NCBI GenBank assembly: GCA_002712305.1
Contig: PATE01000106.1
Span: forward strand, 1 to 27,544
DNA length: 27,544 nucleotides
Direction of reading: 5' to 3'
From: Gemmatimonadota bacterium
GTDB lineage: Bacteria > Latescibacterota > UBA2968 > UBA8231
Numbering within the stretch: position 1 is the stretch's first letter; every line of letters begins with the position of its first letter. The translations under genes and the position numbers were made by a program. Below the pieces are notes generated by a model. It searched no databases, was not told the DNA's origin, and saw only the letters and a list, made by a program, of their open reading frames with translations. Of this stretch, positions 20,305 to 27,544 are shown piece by piece.

Positions 20305-21366
20305 ATGCCACGTAAACCTGTGCCACGCAAGAAGGCCCCGAGCCGTGGGGCAGGGCCGGCTACGCGCAACCCCGCCGCACCTCGACGTGCCCGTTCTCCG
20401 GTCAAAGTTGATCCCGAGATGATGTGGCAGATGTATCGGAAGATGGTCGAAATCCGCAAGTTCGAGGAGCATGTGTGGGACGTGTACACACGCGGTTGGA
20501 TGCCAGGTCTGGCGCATCTGTATATCGGTGAGGAAGCGGTTGCCACGGGCGCGTGTTCGGCACTCCGTGACGACGATTACATCACCTCCACACACCGAGG
20601 CCACGGTCACTGCCTGGCCAAGGGCGCTCGCCTCGAACCGATGATGGCCGAGATCATGGGCAAGGAGGCCGGATACTGTCGTGGCAAGGGTGGCTCGATG
20701 CATATCGCCGACATGTCGGTTGGCAACCTGGGGGCCAATGGAATCGTCGGCGGAGGATTTGGCATTGCCACAGGGGCTGCCCTGTCGGCCAAGACGCGCG
20801 GTACGGATCAGGTGGCGGTCTGTTTCTTCGGAGATGGAGCGGCCAACCAGGGGATTTTTATGGAGACGGCCAATATGGCCTCGGTCTGGAATCTTCCCGT
20901 CATCTACCTGTGTGAGAACAACCAGTATGGAGAGCATACACCCTTTCAAGCGGTGACGGGTGTCGATGAGATCGCTGATCGTGCTCACGGCTTCGGCATG
21001 GAAGGGACTCGCGTTGACGGGTCGGATGCACTCGCCGTGCACGATGTGGTACGGCACGCTGTCGAGCGTGCACGCGAAGGCGGTGGCCCCACACTGGTCG
21101 AAGCGTTGACCTATCGATTCCGTGGCCACCACGTCGGTGATGCTGCTCCCTACCGCACCAAGGAAGAGCTGGAGTGGTGGATGTCGAATCGAGATCCCAT
21201 CGAATTGCTCGGCCGTGAAATGCGACGTCGACGCATTGCCACACAGGCCCAACTAGATGAAGTGCAGACAGAGACGGAGACGGCCGTCGTCGCCGCCGTA
21301 GAATTCGCTCGCCAGGCCCCCTACCCCGAACCAGAACAGGCGTTCGAGGACGTCTACTCGGAATGA
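20305..21366 (+). CDS. pdhA: Pyruvate-type dehydrogenase E1 component, alpha subunit
   Basis: A 353-residue thiamine-diphosphate enzyme subunit that decarboxylates a 2-oxo acid. The TPP/Mg motif is complete: GDG at 176-178 and NN at 205-206. Other family blocks are HLYIGEEAVATGA, STHRGHGHCLAKG, GKGGSMHIAD, NLGANGIVGGG and the loop YRFRGHHVGDAAPYRTKEE. The first 33 residues are basic, rich in Lys, Arg, Ala and Pro, and outside the fold; a shorter start near residue 39 is possible because no strong ribosome binding site marks ATG 20305. Its stop overlaps the beta-subunit ATG by 4 nt. The sequence fits pyruvate or acetoin dehydrogenase better than the branched-chain type, but the substrate is not proven. 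Confidence 0.92.
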   Translation: MPRKPVPRKKAPSRGAGPATRNPAAPRRARSPVKVDPEMMWQMYRKMVEIRKFEEHVWDVYTRGWMPGLAHLYIGEEAVATGACSALRDDDYITSTHRGHGHCLAKGARLEPMMAEIMGKEAGYCRGKGGSMHIADMSVGNLGANGIVGGGFGIATGAALSAKTRGTDQVAVCFFGDGAANQGIFMETANMASVWNLPVIYLCENNQYGEHTPFQAVTGVDEIADRAHGFGMEGTRVDGSDALAVHDVVRHAVERAREGGGPTLVEALTYRFRGHHVGDAAPYRTKEELEWWMSNRDPIELLGREMRRRRIATQAQLDEVQTETETAVVAAVEFARQAPYPEPEQAFEDVYSE

Positions 21367-22370
21367 CACAGGCGGCAACAACGGACACGAACGAGCGTCA
21401 GCTCAGCTATCGCGAAGCGATCATTGAGGCCATGGCCGAGGAGATGCGCCTGGACGAGACGGTCATCCTCATCGGTGAGGATGTGGGACCGTCGGGGGGC
21501 ATCTTCAAGTGCAGCGAAGGGTTGTTCGACGAGTTTGGCCACGATCGCGTCATCGATGCACCGATCTCAGAGGCGGGCTATATCGGCCTCAGCGTGGGGG
21601 CCGCCATGACCGGCCTGCGGCCCATCGCCGAGTTGATGTTCGGCGACTTCTCACTACTCACGATGGATCAGCTCGTCAACCAGGCTGCCAAGATCCGTTA
21701 TATGACGGGTGGCCAGTGTCAGGTGAATCTCACCGTACGCATGACCATGGGGGCGGGCAGATCCTCTGCAGCTCAGCACTCGCAGAGCTTACACGCCTTG
21801 TTCGCGCACATCCCCGGACTGAAGGTGGCCGTACCCTCCTGCCCCTACGATGCAAAAGGGCTCCTGAAAGCTGCAATTCGAGACGACAATCCTGTTCTCG
21901 TCTTTGAGGACAAGATGATGTACAACGACGTTGCTCACGTTCCAGATCACGACTATGTCGTAGACCTCGGCACTGCCGCCGTGCGGCGAGCCGGATCGGA
22001 CGTCACCCTCGTAGGGACGTCAAGCATGGTGGGCGTCGCCCTCGAAGCGGCCGATGAACTGGCGGCCCTGGGTATCGAGGCTGAGGTCGTCGACCCTCGC
22101 ACTCTGTTCCCACTAGACATCGACGCCCTGGTCGACTCCGTCCGCAAGACGGGTTATGCCGTCATCATCGATGAGGGTGTGCAACGCTACGGCGCCACGG
22201 GTGAGATCGCCGCGACGCTGCAGGAGCAAGCCTTCGACTACCTGGATGGCCCCGTCCTGCGGATAGGCGCCGCAGACGTGCCGATTCCATTCTCCCCCGT
22301 TCTCGAGATGCCCACGATTCCCGACACGGCTCGTGTCGTGGAAGCAGTCCAGTCGCAGCGCCGCCGATAA
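21363..22370 (+). CDS. pdhB: Pyruvate-type dehydrogenase E1 component, beta subunit
   Basis: A 335-residue partner of the alpha subunit, completing the E1 heterotetramer. Family marks include SYREAIIEAMAEEM, VILIGEDVGPSGGIFK, and DAPISEAGYIGLSVGAAMTGLRPIAELMFGDF with the expected catalytic Glu at 70. TVRMTMGAGRSSAAQHSQSLHALFAHIPGLKV and a transketolase C-terminal domain from about 205 (SDVTLVGTSSMV, EVVDPRTLFPLD) follow. It overlaps pdhA by 4 nt (ATGA). No E2 or E3 gene follows; an SDR reductase does. Confidence 0.95.
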   Translation: MTQAATTDTNERQLSYREAIIEAMAEEMRLDETVILIGEDVGPSGGIFKCSEGLFDEFGHDRVIDAPISEAGYIGLSVGAAMTGLRPIAELMFGDFSLLTMDQLVNQAAKIRYMTGGQCQVNLTVRMTMGAGRSSAAQHSQSLHALFAHIPGLKVAVPSCPYDAKGLLKAAIRDDNPVLVFEDKMMYNDVAHVPDHDYVVDLGTAAVRRAGSDVTLVGTSSMVGVALEAADELAALGIEAEVVDPRTLFPLDIDALVDSVRKTGYAVIIDEGVQRYGATGEIAATLQEQAFDYLDGPVLRIGAADVPIPFSPVLEMPTIPDTARVVEAVQSQRRR

Positions 22371-22400
22371 CAGCCTCCCTCCAAACCAAAGGTTCATCGC

Positions 22401-23321
22401 GTGTCGAACCCTGTTTGCCTCGTCACCGGTTCAAGCAGCGGCATTGGTGCCGCTGTCGTCGATCACTTCGCCCGGCATGGCTACGACATCGTCATCAACT
22501 ACAATTCTGGTCAGGATCGTGCTGAGGCGATCGCCGGCAGGTTGCGGCAGGAACACGGCGTTCGGGCGATCTGCATCGGCGCCAACCTTGCCGAACGAGA
22601 CGAGTCTTTTCGACTGGTCGATGAGGCCGTGGCGCACTATGGCAGACTTGACGTTGCCATCAGCAACAGTGGTGTTGCCAACTATCTGAAGGACGAGCAG
22701 ACGGGAGAGTTGATCCGTCATCGATTCCACGAGTGCCCCCCAGAACATCTCGATCGCGAGATGGCCAGAGTTCTCGATCTCAATCTGATGGGGGCGTATC
22801 GATTCGGTCAGCGATCACTCAAGCACATGATTGACTTCGCCTCGGCACAGCGTCAGGCGGGCGAGGAGCCGAGCCACAGGAGCCTTCTGTTCATCACGTC
22901 CGTCTCGGACGTGGCTCCCGAGGCCACGCGCATCCCCTACGGTGTGAGCAAGGCCGGTCTAAACCACGCGGTCATCGGCGCAGCCTTCGAGGGCGGACCT
23001 CATAACATCACAACCAATGCGCTGCGCCCCGGCGTGGTGGATACACCCCTCACCTCGAGGCCCTCTGGGATTACCGATCCGGAGACCGGTGACGAGTTTA
23101 CCGTGGCCGAGACTTACGGCCTGATGGCCGAAGGCGGTTCGCAGGCACTCCCCTGGATTGCCGAGCCCGGAGACATCGCCGTCGCCGCCTACGCCTTTAC
23201 GCAGATCCCGTACATGACGGGCCAACTGGTCGCTGTGGATGGAGGCTTCACACTTGCAGGCGGTTTTCCGAATCGGGAGCTCTTCCTGAACGAGGGCCTC
23301 CGGCGCCGCCAACGGGACTGA
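22401..23321 (+). CDS. SDR-family reductase, 3-oxoacyl-ACP reductase-like
   Basis: A 306-residue short-chain dehydrogenase. The NAD(P)-binding TGSSSGIG lies at 10-17. Then come an NSG motif in place of NAG, the DLNLMG catalytic Asn region, a Ser in LLFITSVSD and the YGVSK Tyr-Lys pair, so the active site is complete. A roughly 15-residue insertion near ECPPEHLDREMARV and the GEEPSHRSLLFI segment match, from memory, a FabG-like subgroup annotated as 3-ketoacyl-ACP reductase. The substrate is unknown. The start is GTG 22401 with AAAGG 8 nt upstream. It follows pdhB by 30 nt and is probably co-transcribed, ending at a bidirectional terminator. Confidence 0.88.
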   Translation: MSNPVCLVTGSSSGIGAAVVDHFARHGYDIVINYNSGQDRAEAIAGRLRQEHGVRAICIGANLAERDESFRLVDEAVAHYGRLDVAISNSGVANYLKDEQTGELIRHRFHECPPEHLDREMARVLDLNLMGAYRFGQRSLKHMIDFASAQRQAGEEPSHRSLLFITSVSDVAPEATRIPYGVSKAGLNHAVIGAAFEGGPHNITTNALRPGVVDTPLTSRPSGITDPETGDEFTVAETYGLMAEGGSQALPWIAEPGDIAVAAYAFTQIPYMTGQLVAVDGGFTLAGGFPNRELFLNEGLRRRQRD

Positions 23322-23361
23322 TCAGCCGACGGATCTCCCGAATACGATTTCATCAGAACAA

Positions 23362-23398
23362 AGAGAGGCGGCCACCCTTTGGGTGGTCGCCTCTTTTT
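23362..23398 (+). terminator. Bidirectional intrinsic terminator between convergent genes
   Basis: A 13-bp GC-rich stem (23365-23377 with 23381-23393, one G-T pair), loop TTT, followed by a T-run on the plus strand. An A-rich segment precedes it and serves as a weaker T-run for the minus strand. It separates the SDR gene from the convergent ABC ATPase gene. Confidence 0.88.
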
Positions 23399-23423
23399 CG
23401 TGATAGCTGGATCGACCCGTCGA

Positions 23424-24176
23424 TCAGTGCTCTTTGATACTGCCCATGCGAATGTCGATGTCCTCGCGATTGGCGATTCGCTCGAGGGCTCCGTCTCGAA
23501 TCCAGGCCATACGATCTGCAGATGACAGCATCTTGTCGTCGTGGGTGACGGTGATGATCGTCGATCCCATTTCCTTCTGCAGACTCTTCATGTAATCGAT
23601 GATGGTCTGACCCGTTTTGCTGTCGAGATTTCCCGTCGGCTCGTCAGCGAGGATGATCCGGGGCTTGTTCACGAAGGCCCGTGCGATAGCGACGCGCTGC
23701 TGCTGACCACCGGACAACTCGGACGGCAGGTGATGAGCCCGGTCATCGAGACCGACGATCTCTAGACATTCCATGGCCCTTTTCTCTCCCTCGGCCGTCG
23801 TCAATCCGGCGAAGATCGTCGGCAAGGCGACATTCATCAGCGCACTCATGACCGGGAGCAGATTGTAGGTCTGGAAGATGTAGCCCAACTCAAAGCAGCG
23901 CACTGCCGCCAATTTCTGTGGCGTTAGCGATGCGAGATTGACCCCTTCGATCAGGACTTCGCCAGAGGTGGGCGTCTGGAGAGCGCCGATCTGATTGAAC
24001 AAGGTGCTCTTGCCAGACCCCGAGGGACCCATGATGGCGAAGAACTCATTCTCATAGACCTGGACGGAAAGTCCCCGCAAGGCATGAACGTGGGTCGATT
24101 CGTCCCGGTTCTTGGCGTTGTAGACCATCGTGACATCGCGGACATCGACGATGACTTCACCTAGCGCCTGCGTCAT
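23424..24176 (-). CDS. ABC transporter ATP-binding protein, LolD/MacB-like
   Basis: A 250-residue ATPase. Walker A is GPSGSGKST (near 51-59), the Q-loop is [17 protein letters not shown], the signature is [15 protein letters not shown], Walker B is [12 protein letters not shown], and the H-loop is TVTHD. The [17 protein letters not shown] segment and the [10 protein letters not shown] block are typical of the LolD/MacB/FtsE group, which drives lipoprotein release, macrolide export or related mechanotransmission. No permease gene is adjacent: the terminator lies downstream and a divergent regulator upstream. The partner must be elsewhere, and the transported substrate is unknown. It has its own predicted promoter. 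Confidence 0.92.
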   Translation of the reverse strand: MTQALGEVIVDVRDVTMVYNAKNRDESTHVHALRGLSVQVYENEFFAIMGPSGSGKSTLFNQIGALQTPTSGEVLIEGVNLASLTPQKLAAVRCFELGYIFQTYNLLPVMSALMNVALPTIFAGLTTAEGEKRAMECLEIVGLDDRAHHLPSELSGGQQQRVAIARAFVNKPRIILADEPTGNLDSKTGQTIIDYMKSLQKEMGSTIITVTHDDKMLSSADRMAWIRDGALERIANREDIDIRMGSIKEH

Positions 24177-24251
24177 AAGTTCAATCTCTACAGTGTTTTA
24201 TGCTAACTTCCTTAGCGCGGCCCCGACGATTGGGCCTCAAAGATCGTCTGC

Positions 24252-24280
24252 AATCTACAGGCACGATGGCGATGGGTCAA
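24252..24280 (-). promoter_or_regulatory. Predicted promoter of the ABC ATPase gene
   Basis: On the minus strand TTGACC (24275-24280), 17 nt, then TAGATT (24252-24257). This predicts a leader of about 70 nt. The -10 hexamer is the same as that proposed for uvrB. Confidence 0.55.
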
Positions 24281-24304
24281 ACCTCGAATCAACCCAATAT
24301 CGAA

Positions 24305-24337
24305 CCTCAGAGAGAGGGTTGAATCCCTTCTCTGAGG
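24305..24337 (+). repeat. Imperfect inverted repeat between divergent promoters
   Basis: CCTCAGAGA pairs with TCTCTGAGG, then one weak pair and a bulge, then GGG/CCC around a TTGAAT loop. No T-run follows on either strand, so it is not an obvious terminator. It lies upstream of both predicted promoters and could be an operator. Confidence 0.5.
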
Positions 24338-24400
24338 ACGATTTGTGCGCCAAAACTAAACAGATTCCAGGTTCTGCCGATAATACAAACAAGCAATGAC

Positions 24401-24430
24401 TTGACGTCAAACGCTACTATTTGGTATTCT
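24401..24430 (+). promoter_or_regulatory. Candidate promoter of the MerR-REC gene, -35 inside a palindrome
   Basis: TTGACG (24401-24406), an 18-nt spacer, then TATTCT (24425-24430). The -35 is embedded in TTGACGTCAA (24401-24410), a perfect 10-bp palindrome. A second, CTTGTACAAG (24439-24448), covers the expected transcription start. Confidence 0.5.
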
Positions 24431-24507
24431 ACATAGTCCTTGTACAAGATACTGTGGAGGACGACACCAGAGTACGGTGCCGTTCGTCCGTCTGAGGAGC
24501 CAGTCAC

Positions 24508-25182
24508 ATGCCCGAAGAGCAATTGATCGATATCAAAGAAGTTGCTGAGACCCTGGGCAAGTCCGTTGAATCTATTCGCAAGTACAAGAATTTTGGGATC
24601 ATACGCGTCACTGACAAACGCGGAAACAAAGACCTGTTCGATCGTGATGAGGTCCTGAAGATCCGCGAGCGGCTACGCGAACTGAGACTGAAAGGGCTGT
24701 CCCTGTCACAGATTGCCGACCAATTGGCGATCGCCAGGCAGGAATCGATGGGAGGAGGCGTCGCTGCGACAAGCGGGACTGCCGCTCAGCGAGATCCCGA
24801 TCAACCCATGCGAATCCTCATCGTCGACGATGAGGAGGAAGTTCGCGCGAGCATACGCGAATACCTTGAGAGCAACGGATTTGCCATCGTCGAAGCTGCC
24901 GATGGAGAAGAGGCGCTGGCAAAGGCCTTTACCGAGAAGCCTGACCTGCTTCTACTCGACCTGCGCTTGCCGAAGGTTGACGGCTACCAGGTTTGCCAGA
25001 CGTTGAAGGGGAATCCGATCACTTCCGTCATCCCCATCATCATGGTCACCGCCTTGAATGCAACACCGCAGAAGGTGAAGGGGATCGAATACGGCGCTGA
25101 TGACTACATCGAGAAACCCTTCGATCTGGAAGAGCTTCTGGCGCGTATCAAGATGGTCATGCGACGCCAGCAGGTTGCCTGA
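24508..25182 (+). CDS. MerR-type HTH fused to a response-regulator receiver domain
   Basis: A 224-residue two-domain regulator. Residues about 5-75 are a MerR-like winged helix: IDIKEVAETLGKSVESIRKYKNFGII, then a wing-like RVTDKRGNKDLFDRDEVLKI, then LRELRLKGLSLSQIADQL. After a Gly/Ala/Ser/Thr-rich linker (80-98), residues 101-220 are a complete CheY-like receiver. Its acidic pair is D107-D108, phospho-acceptor Asp151 lies in LLLDLRLP, Thr181 in VTALN, and Lys203 in EKPFD. The order (DNA-binding domain first, receiver last) is the reverse of typical response regulators, and MerR-type output is unusual. AGGAG lies 8 nt before the ATG. No histidine kinase is in the window. Palindromes at its promoter suggest autoregulation. 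Confidence 0.9.
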   Translation: MPEEQLIDIKEVAETLGKSVESIRKYKNFGIIRVTDKRGNKDLFDRDEVLKIRERLRELRLKGLSLSQIADQLAIARQESMGGGVAATSGTAAQRDPDQPMRILIVDDEEEVRASIREYLESNGFAIVEAADGEEALAKAFTEKPDLLLLDLRLPKVDGYQVCQTLKGNPITSVIPIIMVTALNATPQKVKGIEYGADDYIEKPFDLEELLARIKMVMRRQQVA

Positions 25183-25252
25183 ACAGCACTAGCCTAGAAC
25201 GTGTTGGTTTAGAACGGGTGGATCGGCAGACAAACCCGAAACAAGAGATACA

Positions 25253-25289
25253 GCGGGGTGAGTGCTCGAGGCGCTCACCCCGCTTTTTT
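25253..25289 (+). terminator. Intrinsic terminator of the MerR-REC gene, overlapping the uvrB stop
   Basis: A 13-bp stem (25253-25265 with 25271-25283, one T-G pair) with loop TCGAG, followed by six T (25284-25289). The uvrB stop codon on the other strand lies at 25275-25277 inside the right arm. The T-run encodes lysine codons of the UvrB C-terminus. Confidence 0.9.
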
Positions 25290-27284
25290 CTTGTCTCCCG
25301 CCTGGTGCAGGCGAGTAATCTCGTCGCGAAGCTGGGCGGCACGCTCGAAGTCGAGGGCCGTGGCTGCCTCTCGCATCTGCGCCTCTATATCAGCGATCAC
25401 ATCGGCGACGGCATCTTCAGCAACAACTGCGTCCACATCGATCGAGGGTGCCTCCGCGGTGGGATCGACTTTACGTACACTCTCCAACACCGATGTCTGC
25501 TGGATGATTTCTTCGCGGGATCGCAGAATCGTGGATGGTGTGATGTTGTTCTCTTGATTGTACTGCTCCTGCACGGCGCGGCGGCGATTTGTCTCATTGA
25601 TCGTCCGCTTCATCGAGTTCGTCATCTTGTCTGCGTAGAAGATGACGAGACCTGCCGCGTTTCGAGCAGCGCGTCCAACCGTCTGAATCAGCGCCTGCTC
25701 CGACCGCAGGAAACCTTCCTTGTCGGCATCGAGGATCGCCACCAGGGAGACCTCAGGCAGATCCAGGCCTTCACGCAACAAGTTGATGCCCACGAGTACG
25801 TCAAACTCTCCCAGACGAAGGTCCCGAAGGATGCTGACGCGGTCGAGGGTGTCGATCTCGGAGTGTAGATAACGAACCCGAAAACCCATCTGCCCGAGGT
25901 AGTCGGTGAGTTTTTCGGCCATCCGCTTCGTCAGCACCGTGACCAGGACTCGCTCCCCTTTTTCAGCACGAGTCCGAATCTCGTCCATGAGGTCGTCCAC
26001 CTGATTGCCGAGTGGACGTACGTCGATCTCTGGATCGATGAGTCCCGTAGGACGGATCACCTGTTCGACCACGACACCTTCGGAACGCTCCAACTCGTAC
26101 GCAGCAGGCGTCGCCGAGACAAAGACCGTCTGCCCCATCTGCTGTTCGAACTCGTCGAAATAAAGGGGTCGATTGTCATAGGCAGAGGGCAGCCTGAATC
26201 CGTGCTCGACGAGCATGTCTTTACGGGAGCGGTCGCCCCGCCACATGCCTCGCACCTGCGGGATCGTCATGTGCGACTCGTCGACCATGAGCAGATAGTC
26301 GTCACCGAAGTAGTCCATCAGCACATATGGTGGCGCCCCGGGTTCGCGATGGTCCATGTAGCGCGAGTAATTTTCGATGCCGGGGCAGTAGCCAACTTCC
26401 TTGATCATCTCCACGTCGTATTTCGTGCGCGTCTCGATTCGATGCGCCTCGACCAATTTGTCGTTCTCTTGTAGCTCGAGACGCCGCCCCTCGAGCTCCA
26501 TCAGAATCCCCTCACATGCACGCTCAATCTTGTCGTCGTCGGTGATGTAGGCTTTGGCAGGATAGAGAGTCACGCCCTCACGGGTTTCCACCAGTTTGCC
26601 GGAAACCGATTCGAGGATGGAGATCTGTTCCACTTCATCACCGAACATCTCGATGCGGACGGCCAAGTCTTCGGCGGCGGGAACGACCTCGATCACATCG
26701 CCACGCACGCGAAAACAGCCGCGCTTGAGCTCGAGATCATTGCGCGTATAGAAGATGTCGATCAGCTGACGAAGAATGTCGTCACGCTCGACCTGCTCCC
26801 CCACTTTCACCGTCAGCTTCTGCGCCTCGAACTCGCGGGGAGATCCGATGCCGTAGATGCATGAGACGGTAGCGACGATGATGACATCCTTGCGCTCGAG
26901 CAGAGAGCTCAACGCCTTCAGTCGAAGGCGATCGATCTCTTCATTGATGTCGATCTCCTTCTCGATATAGGTGTCCGTCGCGGCCTTGTAGGCTTCCGGC
27001 TGATAGTAGTCGTAGTAGGAGACGAAGTATTCGACGGCGTTCTCAGGGAAGTACCCCTGGAACTCGCCGTAGAGTTGGGCTGCGAGCGTCTTGTTGTGGG
27101 AGATGATGAGCGTGGGTCGGTCGAGGTGGGCGATGACGTTCGCCATGGTGAACGTCTTGCCGCTGCCAGTGACTCCCAGCAGAGTCTGACAGGCATCTCC
27201 TCGGAGAATGCCCTCGGTCAGCTCTTCGATCGCCTTTGGCTGATCGCCGCTGGGCTCGTATTCCGCATGCAGCTTGAATGACAC
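25275..27284 (-). CDS. uvrB: Excinuclease ABC subunit B (UvrB)
   Basis: A 669-residue nucleotide-excision-repair helicase-like subunit that verifies damage after UvrA delivery and recruits UvrC. Walker A is GVTGSGKT (37-44). The damage-probing beta-hairpin region has [13 protein letters not shown], and [14 protein letters not shown] is the DEAD-like motif. [10 protein letters not shown] and [45 protein letters not shown] are helicase motifs. A C-terminal UVR domain (about 628-662, [14 protein letters not shown]) binds UvrC. Length is normal (E. coli 673). The start is GTG 27284 with a strong AAGGAG 8 nt upstream. The gene is convergent with the MerR-REC gene. Confidence 0.98.
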   Translation of the reverse strand: MSFKLHAEYEPSGDQPKAIEELTEGILRGDACQTLLGVTGSGKTFTMANVIAHLDRPTLIISHNKTLAAQLYGEFQGYFPENAVEYFVSYYDYYQPEAYKAATDTYIEKEIDINEEIDRLRLKALSSLLERKDVIIVATVSCIYGIGSPREFEAQKLTVKVGEQVERDDILRQLIDIFYTRNDLELKRGCFRVRGDVIEVVPAAEDLAVRIEMFGDEVEQISILESVSGKLVETREGVTLYPAKAYITDDDKIERACEGILMELEGRRLELQENDKLVEAHRIETRTKYDVEMIKEVGYCPGIENYSRYMDHREPGAPPYVLMDYFGDDYLLMVDESHMTIPQVRGMWRGDRSRKDMLVEHGFRLPSAYDNRPLYFDEFEQQMGQTVFVSATPAAYELERSEGVVVEQVIRPTGLIDPEIDVRPLGNQVDDLMDEIRTRAEKGERVLVTVLTKRMAEKLTDYLGQMGFRVRYLHSEIDTLDRVSILRDLRLGEFDVLVGINLLREGLDLPEVSLVAILDADKEGFLRSEQALIQTVGRAARNAAGLVIFYADKMTNSMKRTINETNRRRAVQEQYNQENNITPSTILRSREEIIQQTSVLESVRKVDPTAEAPSIDVDAVVAEDAVADVIADIEAQMREAATALDFERAAQLRDEITRLHQAGDKKKAG

Positions 27285-27544
27285 GACTCGAACTCCTTGA
27301 ACGAACTACCAAGCTGCAATCCAACCGACGTGTCGCGCCGGAGCGGCTGGCACGAGTTGCCCCCGAATAGATCGGCCAATCTATCGGACGGATGTGACCC
27401 TGTCAATCGAGAGATCACTACGGCATCCCGCGAATATAAATCTGCCACAATGGCGCTCTTAGCTGTCTTTTTGGCGCATTCGCATCTGAGGTTCCCTCTC
27501 TTCTGGGTTTTCATTAGTTGTTGTTTTCAAACGAATAATGGAAC
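27285..27544. other. Upstream region of uvrB, no gene seen
   Basis: A 260-nt stretch that becomes AT-rich towards the window end. It holds the uvrB ribosome binding site (27293-27298 on the minus strand) and a predicted promoter. The only open frame across it is a weak minus-strand shadow. No clear LexA-type palindrome (GAAC-N4-GTTC or CTG-N10-CAG) was found near the promoter. Confidence 0.5.
27378..27406 (-). promoter_or_regulatory. Predicted promoter of uvrB
   Basis: On the minus strand TTGACA (27401-27406), exactly 17 nt, then TAGATT (27378-27383). This gives a leader of about 87 nt before the GTG start. Confidence 0.65.

Larger units (their letters stand above)
24177..24507. other. 331-nt divergent intergenic region
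   Basis: No gene is seen here. It contains a minus-strand promoter for the ABC gene (24252-24280) and a plus-strand promoter for the MerR-REC gene (24401-24430). It also has an imperfect hairpin (24305-24337) between the two promoters and two perfect 10-bp palindromes at the plus-strand promoter (24401-24410 and 24439-24448). Confidence 0.7.

Noticed and set aside
20278-21252. Minus-strand open frame of 324 codons
   Set aside because: Antisense to pdhA; no domain, and it would run through the pdhA promoter region.
27285-27410. Search for a LexA/SOS box upstream of uvrB
   Set aside because: GAAC-like words are present but only as direct repeats; no palindrome with LexA spacing was found.

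Overview
The window is a moderately GC-rich stretch of a bacterial chromosome with ordinary housekeeping content and no sign of a prophage, transposon, CRISPR array or RNA gene. Two predicted lipoproteins (an RlpA-like protein and a TPR/TonB-C protein) point to a diderm, Gram-negative-type cell. The lipoprotein N-terminus with the [14 protein letters not shown] pattern and the overall gene mix recall FCB-type or candidate phyla such as Gemmatimonadota, Latescibacterota or Eisenbacteria. That placement is an impression from memory, not a proof.

Region 1 (about 61-15567, minus strand) is a run of eleven genes. Read in the direction of transcription they are: an Nramp-superfamily transporter, a CinA-like/nucleotidyltransferase fusion, an M20 peptidase, a DUF624-like membrane protein and the NAD(P)HX repair enzyme Nnr. 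A promoter-like site follows, then a tail-anchored hypothetical protein, carB, a large TPR/TonB-C lipoprotein, pyrK, pyrD and an RlpA-like lipoprotein. Most junctions are 4-35 nt overlaps or gaps under 25 nt, so there are probably two transcription units. The first mixes a nucleotide-handling fusion protein with NAD(P)HX repair. The second embeds an envelope lipoprotein in the pyrimidine pathway (carB-pyrK-pyrD).

Region 2 (about 15568-23321, plus strand) holds galU, probably leaderless and downstream of a triple direct repeat. Next come a siroheme nitrite/sulfite reductase with its small companion protein, a 7Fe ferredoxin with a near-consensus promoter, and a terminator. Then follow the two E1 subunits of a pyruvate-type dehydrogenase and an SDR reductase, closed by a bidirectional terminator.

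Region 3 (23424-27544) holds a LolD/MacB-type ABC ATPase (minus strand) divergent from an unusual MerR-HTH/response-regulator fusion (plus strand). The regulator is convergent with uvrB (minus strand), and its terminator overlaps the uvrB stop codon. Readable promoters precede the ABC gene, the regulator and uvrB.

I did not find a clearly new multi-gene system. The items most worth a second look are the MerR-REC fusion with two palindromes at its own promoter, the reductase with cysteine quartets in both repeats and a helical C-terminal domain, the CinA-like/NadD-like fusion that appears to lack the deamidase Ser/Lys pair, the Nramp-like transporter without the DPGN motif, and the TPR/TonB lipoprotein coupled to carB and pyrK.
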